From NCBI RefSeq assembly GCF_003129465.1, contig NZ_QFFF01000002.1, forward strand, positions 186,001 through 250,000: a DNA stretch of 64,000 nucleotides, written 5' to 3'. The notes under the pieces were generated by a model, which searched no databases, was not told the origin of the DNA, and was given only the letters and a program-made list of their open reading frames with translations. Position numbers and translations under genes: made by a program. Positions 42,317-49,676 of this stretch are shown here, one piece after another (position 1 is the first letter of the stretch; the number at the start of each line of letters is the position of its first letter). This DNA is from Sphingosinicella humi (GTDB lineage: Bacteria; Pseudomonadota; Alphaproteobacteria; Sphingomonadales; Sphingomonadaceae).

Positions 42317-42718
42317 TCACCCCGCCTTCCGCGGCCGTCCTCCCTTCGCGCCGTTCGCACGCGCCGCCGCCGCCTTGGCCGGCGAGGTAGTCCGCCCCGC
42401 TCGCGACGCCATCCATTTAGCGGTTCCGAACACCCCGTTGACGAGGCCGGGCACGGTGTAATCGAGGTCCAGCGTCTCCCAGTGCAGGCCGAAGCCCCGG
42501 CCGATTACCTCCACCTCGCCGATCTCCGCCGGGCTGGCGTCGTGCAGCCCCTCCACCAGCCGGGGCGGAAAGGCGAAGGTCGCGCCGTTGGTAAGGTCGA
42601 CGACTACCCTGTCCGCCTTCGCATCGTAACGCACGCTCCGCGCATGCGGCTGGGTCTCACGGACGATCCGCCCGCGCTCGTTCGCCGCCGCGATCTGCTC
42701 CCTGGTCAGTTCAACCAT
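42317..42718 (-). CDS. DUF2442 domain protein
   Basis: A 133-residue protein with a DUF2442 core (VRYDAKADRVVVDLTNGATF, then LVEGLHDASPAEIGEVEV and GFGLHWETLDLDYTVPGL) and a basic, Ala/Gly/Lys/Arg-rich C-terminal tail. DUF2442 proteins are usually encoded next to DUF4160 proteins and may form a regulatory or toxin-antitoxin-like pair; no activity is established. It overlaps the end of the DUF4160 gene. Confidence 0.82.
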   Translation of the reverse strand: MVELTREQIAAANERGRIVRETQPHARSVRYDAKADRVVVDLTNGATFAFPPRLVEGLHDASPAEIGEVEVIGRGFGLHWETLDLDYTVPGLVNGVFGTAKWMASRAGRTTSPAKAAAARANGAKGGRPRKAG

Positions 42719-42945
42719 GATATTCGTTCCATCTCTCCAGCAGAAACGCCTGCTGCTCGGCCACGATCCGCATCGCCTTCCTCGCCGGCCTTGAAGCCGT
42801 CATTATAGACCAGCTCCGGCTCGCCGCTCGGCCCCGTCAGATTGATCTTGGCCGTTCCGTCGCCGATCACATGCACATGGGCCGGCTCATGATCATCGAC
42901 GAAAATGATGAAGCGCAGGCCTGCTTCGCGATGCACTGTGACCAT
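42706..42945 (-). CDS. DUF4160 domain protein with frameshifted C-terminus
   Basis: A 79-residue open frame. The N-terminal part is a good DUF4160 (RFIIFVDDHEPAHVHVIGDG, then GEPELVYNDGF). After GFKAGEE the family's C-terminal helix is found in another frame (MRIVAEQQAFLLERWNEYHG, ending 42711), while this frame continues as unrelated sequence. One extra base in the C pair at 42776-42777 explains it. The gene is therefore a recent frameshift mutant or a sequencing slip. A perfect palindrome lies just upstream. Confidence 0.75.
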   Translation of the reverse strand: MVTVHREAGLRFIIFVDDHEPAHVHVIGDGTAKINLTGPSGEPELVYNDGFKAGEEGDADRGRAAGVSAGEMERISWLN

Positions 42946-42952
42946 GGAGCAA

Positions 42953-42976
42953 AATAACCCATCGCGATGGGTTATT
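42953..42976. promoter_or_regulatory. Perfect 24-bp palindrome upstream of DUF4160-DUF2442
   Basis: AATAACCCATCG (42953-42964) followed directly by its exact reverse complement (42965-42976). It ends eight bases before the DUF4160 start codon and covers the place of a -10 element or ribosome site. It is the likely operator of an autoregulated gene pair (inference). Confidence 0.6.
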
Positions 42977-43042
42977 CAAGCCTGGCCCCCTCGTGGAACC
43001 GCACGAAAATAAGCCCTCGGTGCAAACGACGCCGCCCGGTTT

Positions 43043-43168
43043 AGCGCGCGCCGAGACGCGGAGGCGCGAAGAGGCTGTGCCGGGCGGCTGCTCATCGCAT
43101 ATCCGAGTAGCCTATCGGAAAGGCGCCTTTTTCCAGAGCTCCTCCGCGTCTCCGCGTCTCCGCGCGAA
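43043..43168. repeat. Inverted GC-rich repeat, family E
   Basis: A GCGCCGAGACGCGGAGGCGC-type unit (43043-43078) and an inverted partner with CTCCGCGTCTCCGCGTCTCC (43139-43168). They fill the spacer between the DUF4160 palindrome and the next gene. No gene was seen in 42977-43282. Confidence 0.5.
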
Positions 43169-43282
43169 TGAAATGGCGGCTTCGCCGCCCGCCCGCACGC
43201 CGCAAAGGCTGACGGGGAGCGGCCCCCGCCGCCTGCGAAAAAGCGTTTTCCTACAGCCTGCGTCCTGGCGCATGGTGCCCGC

Positions 43283-43948
43283 ATGAGCGGCCCATCCGAG
43301 CAGGACGAGGAGGAGGACATCCCCTTCACCCCGGTGCCCGTGCGCGCGCGGCGGGACGGCTGGACCGAGGCGCGGCAGCGCGGTTTCATCCGCGCCCTGC
43401 GGCGGATCGGCAGCGCCGCCGCCGCCGCCCGCTCGGTCGGCAAGTCGGCGCGCGGCGCCCACAAGCTGCGCTCCCGTCCCGGCGCGGAGAGCTTCGCCGC
43501 CGCCTGGGACGAGGCCGCGGCGCTCGGCCACGACAACCTGCGCGACCATGTCATCGACCGGGCGCTCCACGGCGCCGTCGTGCCGCGCTTTCGCGCCGGC
43601 CGCCAGGTCGGCGTCGCCCACCGCTATTATGACGCGCTCGCCATCGCCGTGCTGAGCGGCCGGGGCGCCGGTCTCGCCGAGCGGCTCCGCCAGGCGGAGG
43701 AAAGGGGCGCGCGCCGATCCTATTTCGAGATCGAGCGCGCCTGGCGGCGGCACCTCGAGGAACTGAAGGAGGAGCGGGATCGCCGCCTCGCCGCCGAGGG
43801 CAAGCTCGCCCGCCTCGCCGAGGCCGGCCTGATCGGCCGCGAATGGCTCGATCCGGCCGCCGCTTCGCCGTCCCTCCCGTCTGCCGCCCGCGCCGCCGCT
43901 GCGCCGCCCATCGCGCGCCGGACCGCCCCCAGGATCACCCTGTTGTGA
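43283..43948 (+). CDS. Hypothetical Arg/Ala-rich protein (terminase-small-subunit-like N-terminus)
   Basis: A 221-residue protein with no firm family. The acidic start (EQDEEEDIPFTPVPVR) leads to a possible helix-turn-helix region (WTEARQRGFIRALRRIGS, then AAAARSVGKSARGAHKLR) reminiscent of phage terminase small subunits. A charged helical segment (HLEELKEERDRRLAAEGK) and an Ala/Pro-rich tail follow. ATG 43283 is assumed, and a downstream start is possible. The gene is alone, with no phage genes nearby. Confidence 0.65.
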   Translation: MSGPSEQDEEEDIPFTPVPVRARRDGWTEARQRGFIRALRRIGSAAAAARSVGKSARGAHKLRSRPGAESFAAAWDEAAALGHDNLRDHVIDRALHGAVVPRFRAGRQVGVAHRYYDALAIAVLSGRGAGLAERLRQAEERGARRSYFEIERAWRRHLEELKEERDRRLAAEGKLARLAEAGLIGREWLDPAAASPSLPSAARAAAAPPIARRTAPRITLL

Positions 43949-44031
43949 CCGGCCCCGCCCATATCGCTATTCCCGGGGAACTTGGGGAACTTCCGGCTAG
44001 GCCGCGCCGGCACCCGACCCCGCCCGAGCCC

Positions 44032-44059
44032 CTTGAAAGCCGCCGTTCCGGGGCCATCT
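44032..44059 (+). promoter_or_regulatory. Candidate heat-shock (sigma-32) promoter upstream of rluD-rpoH
   Basis: CTTGAAA (44032-44038), 13-bp spacer, GGCCATCT (44052-44059), close to the RpoH consensus CTTGAAA/CCCCATNT. It ends nine bases before the rluD start codon, so either the real rluD start is further in or the transcript is nearly leaderless. Confidence 0.35.
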
Positions 44060-44067
44060 CGGGCGGG

Positions 44068-45021
44068 ATGAATCGGGGGGTTTCTACGATAATCGCGACG
44101 ATCGGCGCCGATTCAGCCGGCTGGCGGCTCGACCGGGCCCTGGCGGCTGCCGTGCCCACCGTCTCGCGGGAACGGCTGAAGGCCCTGATCAGTAGTGGCC
44201 AGGTCCGCAATGCCGAAGGCGTGGCCGTGCGGGACCCCTCCTCCAAGGCGAAGACGGGCGATTACCGGATCGACATTCCCGCCCCGGCCCCGGCGCATAA
44301 CGAGCCGCAGGATATTCCGCTCACGATCGTGTTCGAGGACGAGCATCTGCTGGTCGTCGACAAGCCGGCGGGCATGGTGGTGCACCCCGCGGCGGGCAAT
44401 CTGGACGGCACGCTGGTCAACGCCCTCCTCCACCATTGCGCCGGACGCCTCTCGGGCATTGGCGGGGTGGCGCGGCCGGGCATCGTCCACCGGATCGACA
44501 AGAACACGTCGGGCCTGTTGGTCGTCGCGAAGACCGATGTCGCCCATGAGGGCTTGGCGGCGCAGTTCAAGAAGCACAGCATCCAGCGCGGCTATCGCGC
44601 GATCGTGGCAGGACTGCCCAACCCGCCGAGCGGCGCCGTCGATGCCCCCCTCGCCCGCTCCTCCGCCAACCGCCAGAAGATGGCGATCGTCGGCGAAGGC
44701 CGCGGCAAGCGGGCGGTGACGCATTACCGGCTGATCACGCCGCTCAAGGAAGCGGCGCTGGTGGAATGTCGGCTGGAGACGGGGCGAACCCACCAGGTGC
44801 GCGTCCACATGACGTCGATCGGACATCCTTTGTTAGGCGACCCGGTCTATGGGCGAACCAGAATCGTTCACCGTGAGTTACTCAATCAATTGGACTTCAA
44901 GCGCCAGGCCCTGCACGCTGCCGAAATAGGCTTCAGGCATCCGGTTACAAAGGCAGATTTGTCCTTTAAAAGCGCCATTCCGCCGGACATGCAGGAACTG
45001 TTCAGGGCGCTTACCGTATAA
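44068..45021 (+). CDS. rluD: RluA/RluD-family 23S rRNA pseudouridine synthase
   Basis: A 317-residue pseudouridine synthase. N-terminal S4 domain (WRLDRALAAAVPTVSRERLK), catalytic Asp in GIVHRIDKNTSGLLVVAKT, LLVVDKPAGMVVHPAAGN and LETGRTHQVRVHM. Length and S4 domain fit RluD (U1911/1915/1917); RluC is possible. ATG 44068 gives the family-typical start. rpoH follows 55 bases downstream on the same strand. Confidence 0.9.
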   Translation: MNRGVSTIIATIGADSAGWRLDRALAAAVPTVSRERLKALISSGQVRNAEGVAVRDPSSKAKTGDYRIDIPAPAPAHNEPQDIPLTIVFEDEHLLVVDKPAGMVVHPAAGNLDGTLVNALLHHCAGRLSGIGGVARPGIVHRIDKNTSGLLVVAKTDVAHEGLAAQFKKHSIQRGYRAIVAGLPNPPSGAVDAPLARSSANRQKMAIVGEGRGKRAVTHYRLITPLKEAALVECRLETGRTHQVRVHMTSIGHPLLGDPVYGRTRIVHRELLNQLDFKRQALHAAEIGFRHPVTKADLSFKSAIPPDMQELFRALTV

Positions 45022-45030
45022 CTAGCAAGT

Positions 45031-45055
45031 GTCGGCACGGACGATACCGTGCGAC
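45031..45055 (+). promoter_or_regulatory. Hairpin in the rpoH 5' leader
   Basis: GCACGG (45035-45040) and CCGTGC (45047-45052) around a six-base loop, extendable by GTC/GAC with one bulge. There is no U tract. It ends just before the purine-rich ribosome site of rpoH. It could be a weak rluD 3' structure or affect rpoH translation. Confidence 0.35.
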
Positions 45056-45076
45056 GCAGGGAGAATGAGAAGAGCA

Positions 45077-45982
45077 ATGGCAAGCGGCAGCAAGGTCCCG
45101 GCGACTATCCCCGCCACCGGTGGTGAAGCGGGCCTCAATCGCTATCTGGCCGAAATCAAGAAGTTCCCGATCCTCGCGCCCGAGGAAGAATATATGCTGG
45201 CCAAGCGCTGGACCGAGCATCAGGATACCGATGCCGCGGCCAAGCTGGTCAACTCGCACCTTCGTCTCGTGGCGAAGATCGCGATGGGCTATCGCGGCTA
45301 CGGCCTGCCTGTCTCGGAACTGATCTCCGAAGGCAATATCGGCCTGATGCAGGGCGTGAAGAAGTTCGAGCCCGATCGGGGCTTCCGCCTCGCCACCTAT
45401 GCGATGTGGTGGATCCGCGCCTCCATCCAGGAATTCATCCTGCGCTCGTGGTCCCTCGTGAAGATGGGCACCACGGCGGCGCAGAAGAAGCTGTTCTTCA
45501 ACCTTCGCCGGATGAAGAACCAGATCGAGGCGTTCGAGGACGGCGATTTGAAGCCCGAGGACGTCAAGAAGATCGCGACCGATCTCGGCGTCTCCGAGGA
45601 AGACGTGATCTCCATGAATCGCCGCATGGCGATGGGCGGAGACACGTCCCTCAACGTGCCGCTCCGCGAGGAAGGCGAGGGCCAGTGGCAGGATTGGCTG
45701 GTCGACACCGATCCGCTCCAGGACGAGCGCGTTGCCGAAGCCCAGGAATCGAGGGTCCGCCACGAGCTGCTCGTGAAGGCCATGGATTCCCTCAACGATC
45801 GCGAGAAGCACATCCTCACCGAACGGCGCCTGTCGGAAGACCCGAAGACGCTTGAGGAGCTCAGCCAGGTCTATGACGTCAGCCGCGAGCGCATTCGCCA
45901 GATCGAGGTCCGCGCGTTCGAGAAGCTGCAAAAGGCGCTGATGCACCTCGCGGGCGAGCGGAAACTGCTGCCCGCGGGCTGA
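45077..45982 (+). CDS. rpoH: RNA polymerase heat-shock sigma factor RpoH
   Basis: A 301-residue sigma-32 family factor directing RNA polymerase to heat-shock promoters. Region 2 is ELISEGNIGLMQGVKKFEPD with FRLATYAMWWIRASIQEFIL, the RpoH-specific box is AAQKKLFFNLRRMK, and the region 4 HTH is SRERIRQIEVRAFEKLQ. ATG 45077 is chosen; ATG 45065 is too close to its purine tract. A possible heat-shock promoter lies upstream of rluD. Confidence 0.95.
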   Translation: MASGSKVPATIPATGGEAGLNRYLAEIKKFPILAPEEEYMLAKRWTEHQDTDAAAKLVNSHLRLVAKIAMGYRGYGLPVSELISEGNIGLMQGVKKFEPDRGFRLATYAMWWIRASIQEFILRSWSLVKMGTTAAQKKLFFNLRRMKNQIEAFEDGDLKPEDVKKIATDLGVSEEDVISMNRRMAMGGDTSLNVPLREEGEGQWQDWLVDTDPLQDERVAEAQESRVRHELLVKAMDSLNDREKHILTERRLSEDPKTLEELSQVYDVSRERIRQIEVRAFEKLQKALMHLAGERKLLPAG

Positions 45983-45997
45983 TACATACCCCGGTCT

Positions 45998-46086
45998 CTG
46001 GATTGCTTCGCCCGGACGGAGGTCCGGGTTCGCAATGACGGAAATCCAATCGTCATCGCGAGGAGCGTAGCGACGAAGCGATCCAG
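45998..46086. repeat. Palindromic repeat, family B copy 4
   Basis: CTGGATTGCTTCGC on the left and GCGACGAAGCGATCCAG on the right, with two internal CGCAATGACG/CGTCATCGCG units, in the rpoH-mtgA spacer. It can fold as a long hairpin. Confidence 0.75.
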
Positions 46087-46103
46087 CCGCTAAGCACGAG
46101 CCC

Positions 46104-47060
46104 ATGGCGAGGGCGAAATCGAAACGCAGAGCACCCAGGCGCGGCTGGTTCGCGCGCATTTCCTCGTGGATCGTCGGCGCGGTCCTCCTCTTCCTGCTGG
46201 GCAGCGTCCTGTGGGTGCTGCTCTATCGCGTCGTGCCGCCGCCGATCACCTTCACCATGATCGGCGACCTCGTCGACGGGCATGAGATCAATCAGGACTG
46301 GATGCCGATCGAGGCTATCGACGACGACATGAAGCGCGCCGTCATCGCCGCCGAGGACAGCAAATTCTGCAGCCACCGCGGCTTCGACGTGGACGCCATC
46401 GCCGAAGCGATGCGGCGCAACGCCGAGGGCGGACGCATACGCGGCGGCTCCACTATCAGCCAGCAGACGGCCAAGAACGCCTTCCTCTGGCAGGGCGGGG
46501 GCTGGTTCCGAAAAGGGTTGGAGGCCTGGTTCACGCTTCTGATCGAGAATCTCTGGTCCAAGCAGCGGATCATGGAGGTCTATCTCAACATCGCCGAGAC
46601 CGGCATCGGCACTTACGGCGTCAATGCCGGTGCCCAGCGCTATTTCGACAAGGACGCCTCCAGCCTCACCCGCACCGAGGCCGCGCGCATCGCCGCCGTC
46701 CTCCCGCTGCCCAAGGCGCGCGAAGCCATATCCCCCACCGGCTTCACCCGGCGGTACGGCAATTCGATCGCGGCGCGGATAGGCGTGGTGGCGCGGGACA
46801 ATCTCGACGCCTGTCTCGAAGGCGACGGCCAACGCCTGGCTCCCGTCGAGCCGGCCGAGGCGCCCACACCCACAAAGCGCAAGGAATCCGCGCCTGCTCC
46901 CACGCCGCAGCCGGAAGAGGTGGAGGACTATCTGGAGGCGCCGGACATCGGGCCGCCGGTAACGATCGAGGAGCCGGTCCTCAACCAGACGCCGGTCCAG
47001 ATCGAGCCGCCTCCCCCCGTCCAACCGGAAGCCAATGGGCTGGAACCGGTCGGCATGTAG
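46104..47060 (+). CDS. mtgA: Monofunctional peptidoglycan glycosyltransferase MtgA with Pro-rich tail
   Basis: A 318-residue inner-membrane GT51 enzyme polymerising lipid II into glycan strands. Basic N-terminus, one membrane span (about residues 20-42), catalytic Glu in VIAAEDSKFCSHRGFD, RGGSTISQQTAKN, LWSKQRIMEVYLN and the second Glu region YLNIAETG. From about residue 245 a Pro/Glu-rich tail of some 70 residues, absent from most relatives, extends the protein. Confidence 0.93.
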   Translation: MARAKSKRRAPRRGWFARISSWIVGAVLLFLLGSVLWVLLYRVVPPPITFTMIGDLVDGHEINQDWMPIEAIDDDMKRAVIAAEDSKFCSHRGFDVDAIAEAMRRNAEGGRIRGGSTISQQTAKNAFLWQGGGWFRKGLEAWFTLLIENLWSKQRIMEVYLNIAETGIGTYGVNAGAQRYFDKDASSLTRTEAARIAAVLPLPKAREAISPTGFTRRYGNSIAARIGVVARDNLDACLEGDGQRLAPVEPAEAPTPTKRKESAPAPTPQPEEVEDYLEAPDIGPPVTIEEPVLNQTPVQIEPPPPVQPEANGLEPVGM

Positions 47061-47079
47061 CTCCCCGGCGAGCAGCAAC

Positions 47080-47403
47080 TCAGAACGGCATTTTGAAGCC
47101 CGGCGGCAAAGGCAGGCCGCTGGTGATCTTCTGCATCTCCTGGCTTGCAGCCACGTCGGCCTTGCCGCGCGCATCGTTGATCGCGGCGGCGATGAGGTCC
47201 TCCAGCATCTGCTTCTCCGAAGGAGCGAGCAGGCTTTCGTCGATATCGACGGAGATGATGCGGCCCTTGGCGCTCGCCTTGATCTTCACCATGCCGCCGC
47301 CGGAGACGCCCTCGACCTCGATCGCCTCTAGGCTCTCCTGCGCCTTCTGCAGCTCGGCCTGGGCGTTCTGGGCCATTTTCATGATGTCGTCGAGATTGGG
47401 CAT
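47080..47403 (-). CDS. YbaB/EbfC nucleoid-associated protein
   Basis: A 107-residue YbaB/EbfC DNA-binding protein. MPNLDDIMKMAQNAQAELQK, GGGMVKIKASAKGRIIS and LEDLIAAAINDAR are typical. Start ATG 47403 follows the dnaX stop directly (TGA-ATG), the common dnaX-ybaB operon order. Confidence 0.94.
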   Translation of the reverse strand: MPNLDDIMKMAQNAQAELQKAQESLEAIEVEGVSGGGMVKIKASAKGRIISVDIDESLLAPSEKQMLEDLIAAAINDARGKADVAASQEMQKITSGLPLPPGFKMPF

Positions 47404-49050
47404 TCAAGCGCTCCGTGTGTCCTTGAGGGTGTAATCGGCAAGTTCGGCGTCCGGAAACGCCTCGAAAGCGGCCTTGACGATCGGCTCCTCCAGCACCGAC
47501 TGACGCAAGGCGTCGGCCGCCATTTTCTCTTGTTCGAGCAGCGGAGGCTCGGCCTCGCCGTCAGACGCTTCGACGGTCCAGTTCGTTCCCGTCAGCGCCT
47601 TCAACGCTGCGGCGAGGTCGCGCTCGAAATCGCCGGCCAGCTGCTTCAGCGGGCGATAGGCGAGCGCCGGCGGCTCATAGCGGACGAGGCCGACGAAATC
47701 GTGCAGCATCTGCGCCAGATGCGGCTTGCCGCCATTGGTGAGAAGGTCGACCAGGCCGGCGAAACTAGGCGGCGCTTTCAGCATCGTCCCCTGCTCTTCG
47801 GCCGTCGGCGCAGCCGGAGCACGGGACGCGGCCGGAACGGCTTCGCCGCTCGCCAGCTTCTCCATCAGCATCCCGGGATCCGGCAGCTCGCTGGCGTGTA
47901 TGACGCGCAGCAGTGCCATTTCGGCGGCCTCCAATGGCATCGCCGCGGTAGTGACTTCGCCCAGTCCCTTCAGGAGGAGCTGCCAAAGCCGGTGGATGAC
48001 GGCGTAGCTGAGGCGGCTCGCCCAATCGGCATAGGCCTCGCGTTCCTCATGGCTTTGCGCGGGATCGACGGCGCCCCCGACCTTGGCCCGAGTAATGCCG
48101 TGGACGCTTTCCAGAAGCCCGCGCAGCAGCGCTGCCGGCTCCACGCCGAGATCATATTGCTCCTTCACCACCGCCAGCGCGCCTTGGGCGTCGCCGGCGA
48201 GGAGAAGGCCGAGAAGATTGCGGATGGCGCCTCTGTCCGAGAGGCCGATCATCGTCCGCACCTGGTCGGCCGTGACGCCGTCCGCGCCATGGGCGATCGC
48301 CTGGTCGAGAATGGAAAGGCCGTCTCGCGCCGAACCCTCCGCCGCGCGGGCGATGAGGGCGAGCGCTTCGGGTTCGACCTCCACGCCTTCCTTCTCCGCC
48401 ACCTCGGCGAAATGGGCCGCAAGCTGCTCGGCCGAGATGCGGCGAAGATCGAAGCGCTGGCAACGGGACAGCACCGTCACCGGAACCTTGTTCACCTCAG
48501 TCGTGGCGAAGAGAAACTTAACATGCGCAGGCGGTTCTTCGAGAGTCTTCAGAAGCGCGTTGAACGCATTCTTCGACAGCATGTGGACTTCGTCTATGAT
48601 GTAGACCTTGTAGCGCGCCGAAACGGCCGCGTAGCGCACCGCCTCGATGATCTCGCGCACGTCGTCGACGCCGGTGTTGGAGGCGGCGTCCATCTCGACC
48701 ACGTCGATATGCCGCCCTTCGGCAATGGCGACGCACGGTTCGCACACCCCGCAGGGCTCGATCGTCGGGCCGCCCTGCCCGTCAGGCCCGATGCAGTTCA
48801 GTGCCTTGGCGATCAGGCGAGCGGTCGAGGTCTTGCCGACCCCACGCACGCCCGTCAGCAGGAAGGCATGGGCCAGCCGGTCGCGCTTGATGGCGTTCCC
48901 CAGCGTCCGGACCATCGCATCCTGGCCGATCAGCTCGTCGAACGACTGCGGCCGATATTTGCGCGCGAGGACTCGATAGGGCTGCGCCTTTGCCGGCTGC
49001 GGCGGCTCATCGAGGCCGAGGCCAAGGGAGTCGGGGGATTCGGATGCCAT
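47404..49050 (-). CDS. dnaX: DNA polymerase III subunit gamma/tau
   Basis: A 548-residue clamp-loader ATPase. VLARKYRPQSFDELIGQDAM, Walker A TGVRGVGKTSTARLIAKALN, zinc cysteines around EPCGVCEPC, DEVHML in the Walker B box, SRCQRFDLRR (arginine finger) and a tau-like C-terminal domain after about residue 400. It loads beta clamps at the replication fork. ybaB follows. Confidence 0.96.
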   Translation of the reverse strand: MASESPDSLGLGLDEPPQPAKAQPYRVLARKYRPQSFDELIGQDAMVRTLGNAIKRDRLAHAFLLTGVRGVGKTSTARLIAKALNCIGPDGQGGPTIEPCGVCEPCVAIAEGRHIDVVEMDAASNTGVDDVREIIEAVRYAAVSARYKVYIIDEVHMLSKNAFNALLKTLEEPPAHVKFLFATTEVNKVPVTVLSRCQRFDLRRISAEQLAAHFAEVAEKEGVEVEPEALALIARAAEGSARDGLSILDQAIAHGADGVTADQVRTMIGLSDRGAIRNLLGLLLAGDAQGALAVVKEQYDLGVEPAALLRGLLESVHGITRAKVGGAVDPAQSHEEREAYADWASRLSYAVIHRLWQLLLKGLGEVTTAAMPLEAAEMALLRVIHASELPDPGMLMEKLASGEAVPAASRAPAAPTAEEQGTMLKAPPSFAGLVDLLTNGGKPHLAQMLHDFVGLVRYEPPALAYRPLKQLAGDFERDLAAALKALTGTNWTVEASDGEAEPPLLEQEKMAADALRQSVLEEPIVKAAFEAFPDAELADYTLKDTRSA

Positions 49051-49220
49051 GGCTGCAACCTAAGCAGCCCCCCTTCGTCATTCCAGTGAAAGCTGGATTT
49101 CATTTCCGTGGTTGGAAGGGAGTCGCGGCAAAGCCGCGCCGTCGGTCCTCGCCGAGCGAGGCCTGCCGCGCTTGCGCGTCTCGGCTATAGCTCTCGCTAT
49201 CTTCGTGCGCGCTGCGCGGT

Positions 49221-49309
49221 GGGAGCCGGAACGACCCGGAGCGAAATCGTTACGGCTGCTTCCTTCCGGACCTGACCGGGTTGGCGACGACTCCGTCCGC
49301 CCGACTCCC
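49221..49309 (-). ncRNA. ffs: Signal recognition particle RNA (4.5S, small bacterial type)
   Basis: The minus-strand transcript contains the invariant domain IV core GGTCAGGTCCGGAAGGAAGC. The ends GGGAGTCG (49309-49302) and CGGCTCCC (49228-49221) pair, giving an ~89-base hairpin. It pairs with Ffh in cotranslational membrane targeting. Upstream TTGATT-17-CATATG fits a promoter. Reading frames crossing it are not genes. Confidence 0.93.
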
Positions 49310-49315
49310 GCGGCG

Positions 49316-49344
49316 CATATGGGGGAGTCCGCCCACGGAATCAA
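49316..49344 (-). promoter_or_regulatory. Promoter of the SRP RNA
   Basis: Minus strand: TTGATT (49344-49339), 17-bp spacer, CATATG (49321-49316). The first RNA base follows seven bases later. It overlaps the last bases of the ferredoxin gene. Confidence 0.6.
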
Positions 49345-49676
49345 CGGCCCTGCATATTGTGAGCGCCCCCCGGCATCCTCACGGTGAGGCTGTCTAGGTC
49401 ATCTCTCGTCCACACTTGGCAGGCAAGGCGCGAATGGCGGGTGACGTGGAGGGCAAGGTCGAGCATGTCTTCCTCTTCCTCGCTCGCAGGCGGGAGCTTG
49501 GCGAAGTCTTCAGCCTCGACGACGACGTGGCAGGTGGAGCAGGCCATCTGCCCCTCGCAGGTGCCTTCGAGCGGCTGCCCGTCGGCCTGGGCGATGTCGA
49601 GCAGGCGCTCGCCGGGAGGGGCATCGACCTCGCGGACGTCCGAACCGTCTGCGGAGATGAAGCGGATGCGGGTCAC
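49341..49676 (-). CDS. 2Fe-2S ferredoxin (adrenodoxin/ISC type)
   Basis: A 111-residue [2Fe-2S] ferredoxin with cluster cysteines in GTCEGQMACSTCHVVV and the fourth in SRLACQVW. Acidic patch EEEEDMLDLA. It is an electron donor, possibly for Fe-S assembly since the two genes upstream are cysteine desulfurases. The stop lies within the SRP RNA promoter; the start overlaps the desulfurase stop by four bases. Confidence 0.93.
   Translation of the reverse strand: MTRIRFISADGSDVREVDAPPGERLLDIAQADGQPLEGTCEGQMACSTCHVVVEAEDFAKLPPASEEEEDMLDLALHVTRHSRLACQVWTRDDLDSLTVRMPGGAHNMQGR

Noticed and set aside
49078-49344. Frame across the SRP RNA
   Set aside because: The SRP core sequence and paired ends show the region is a non-coding RNA.
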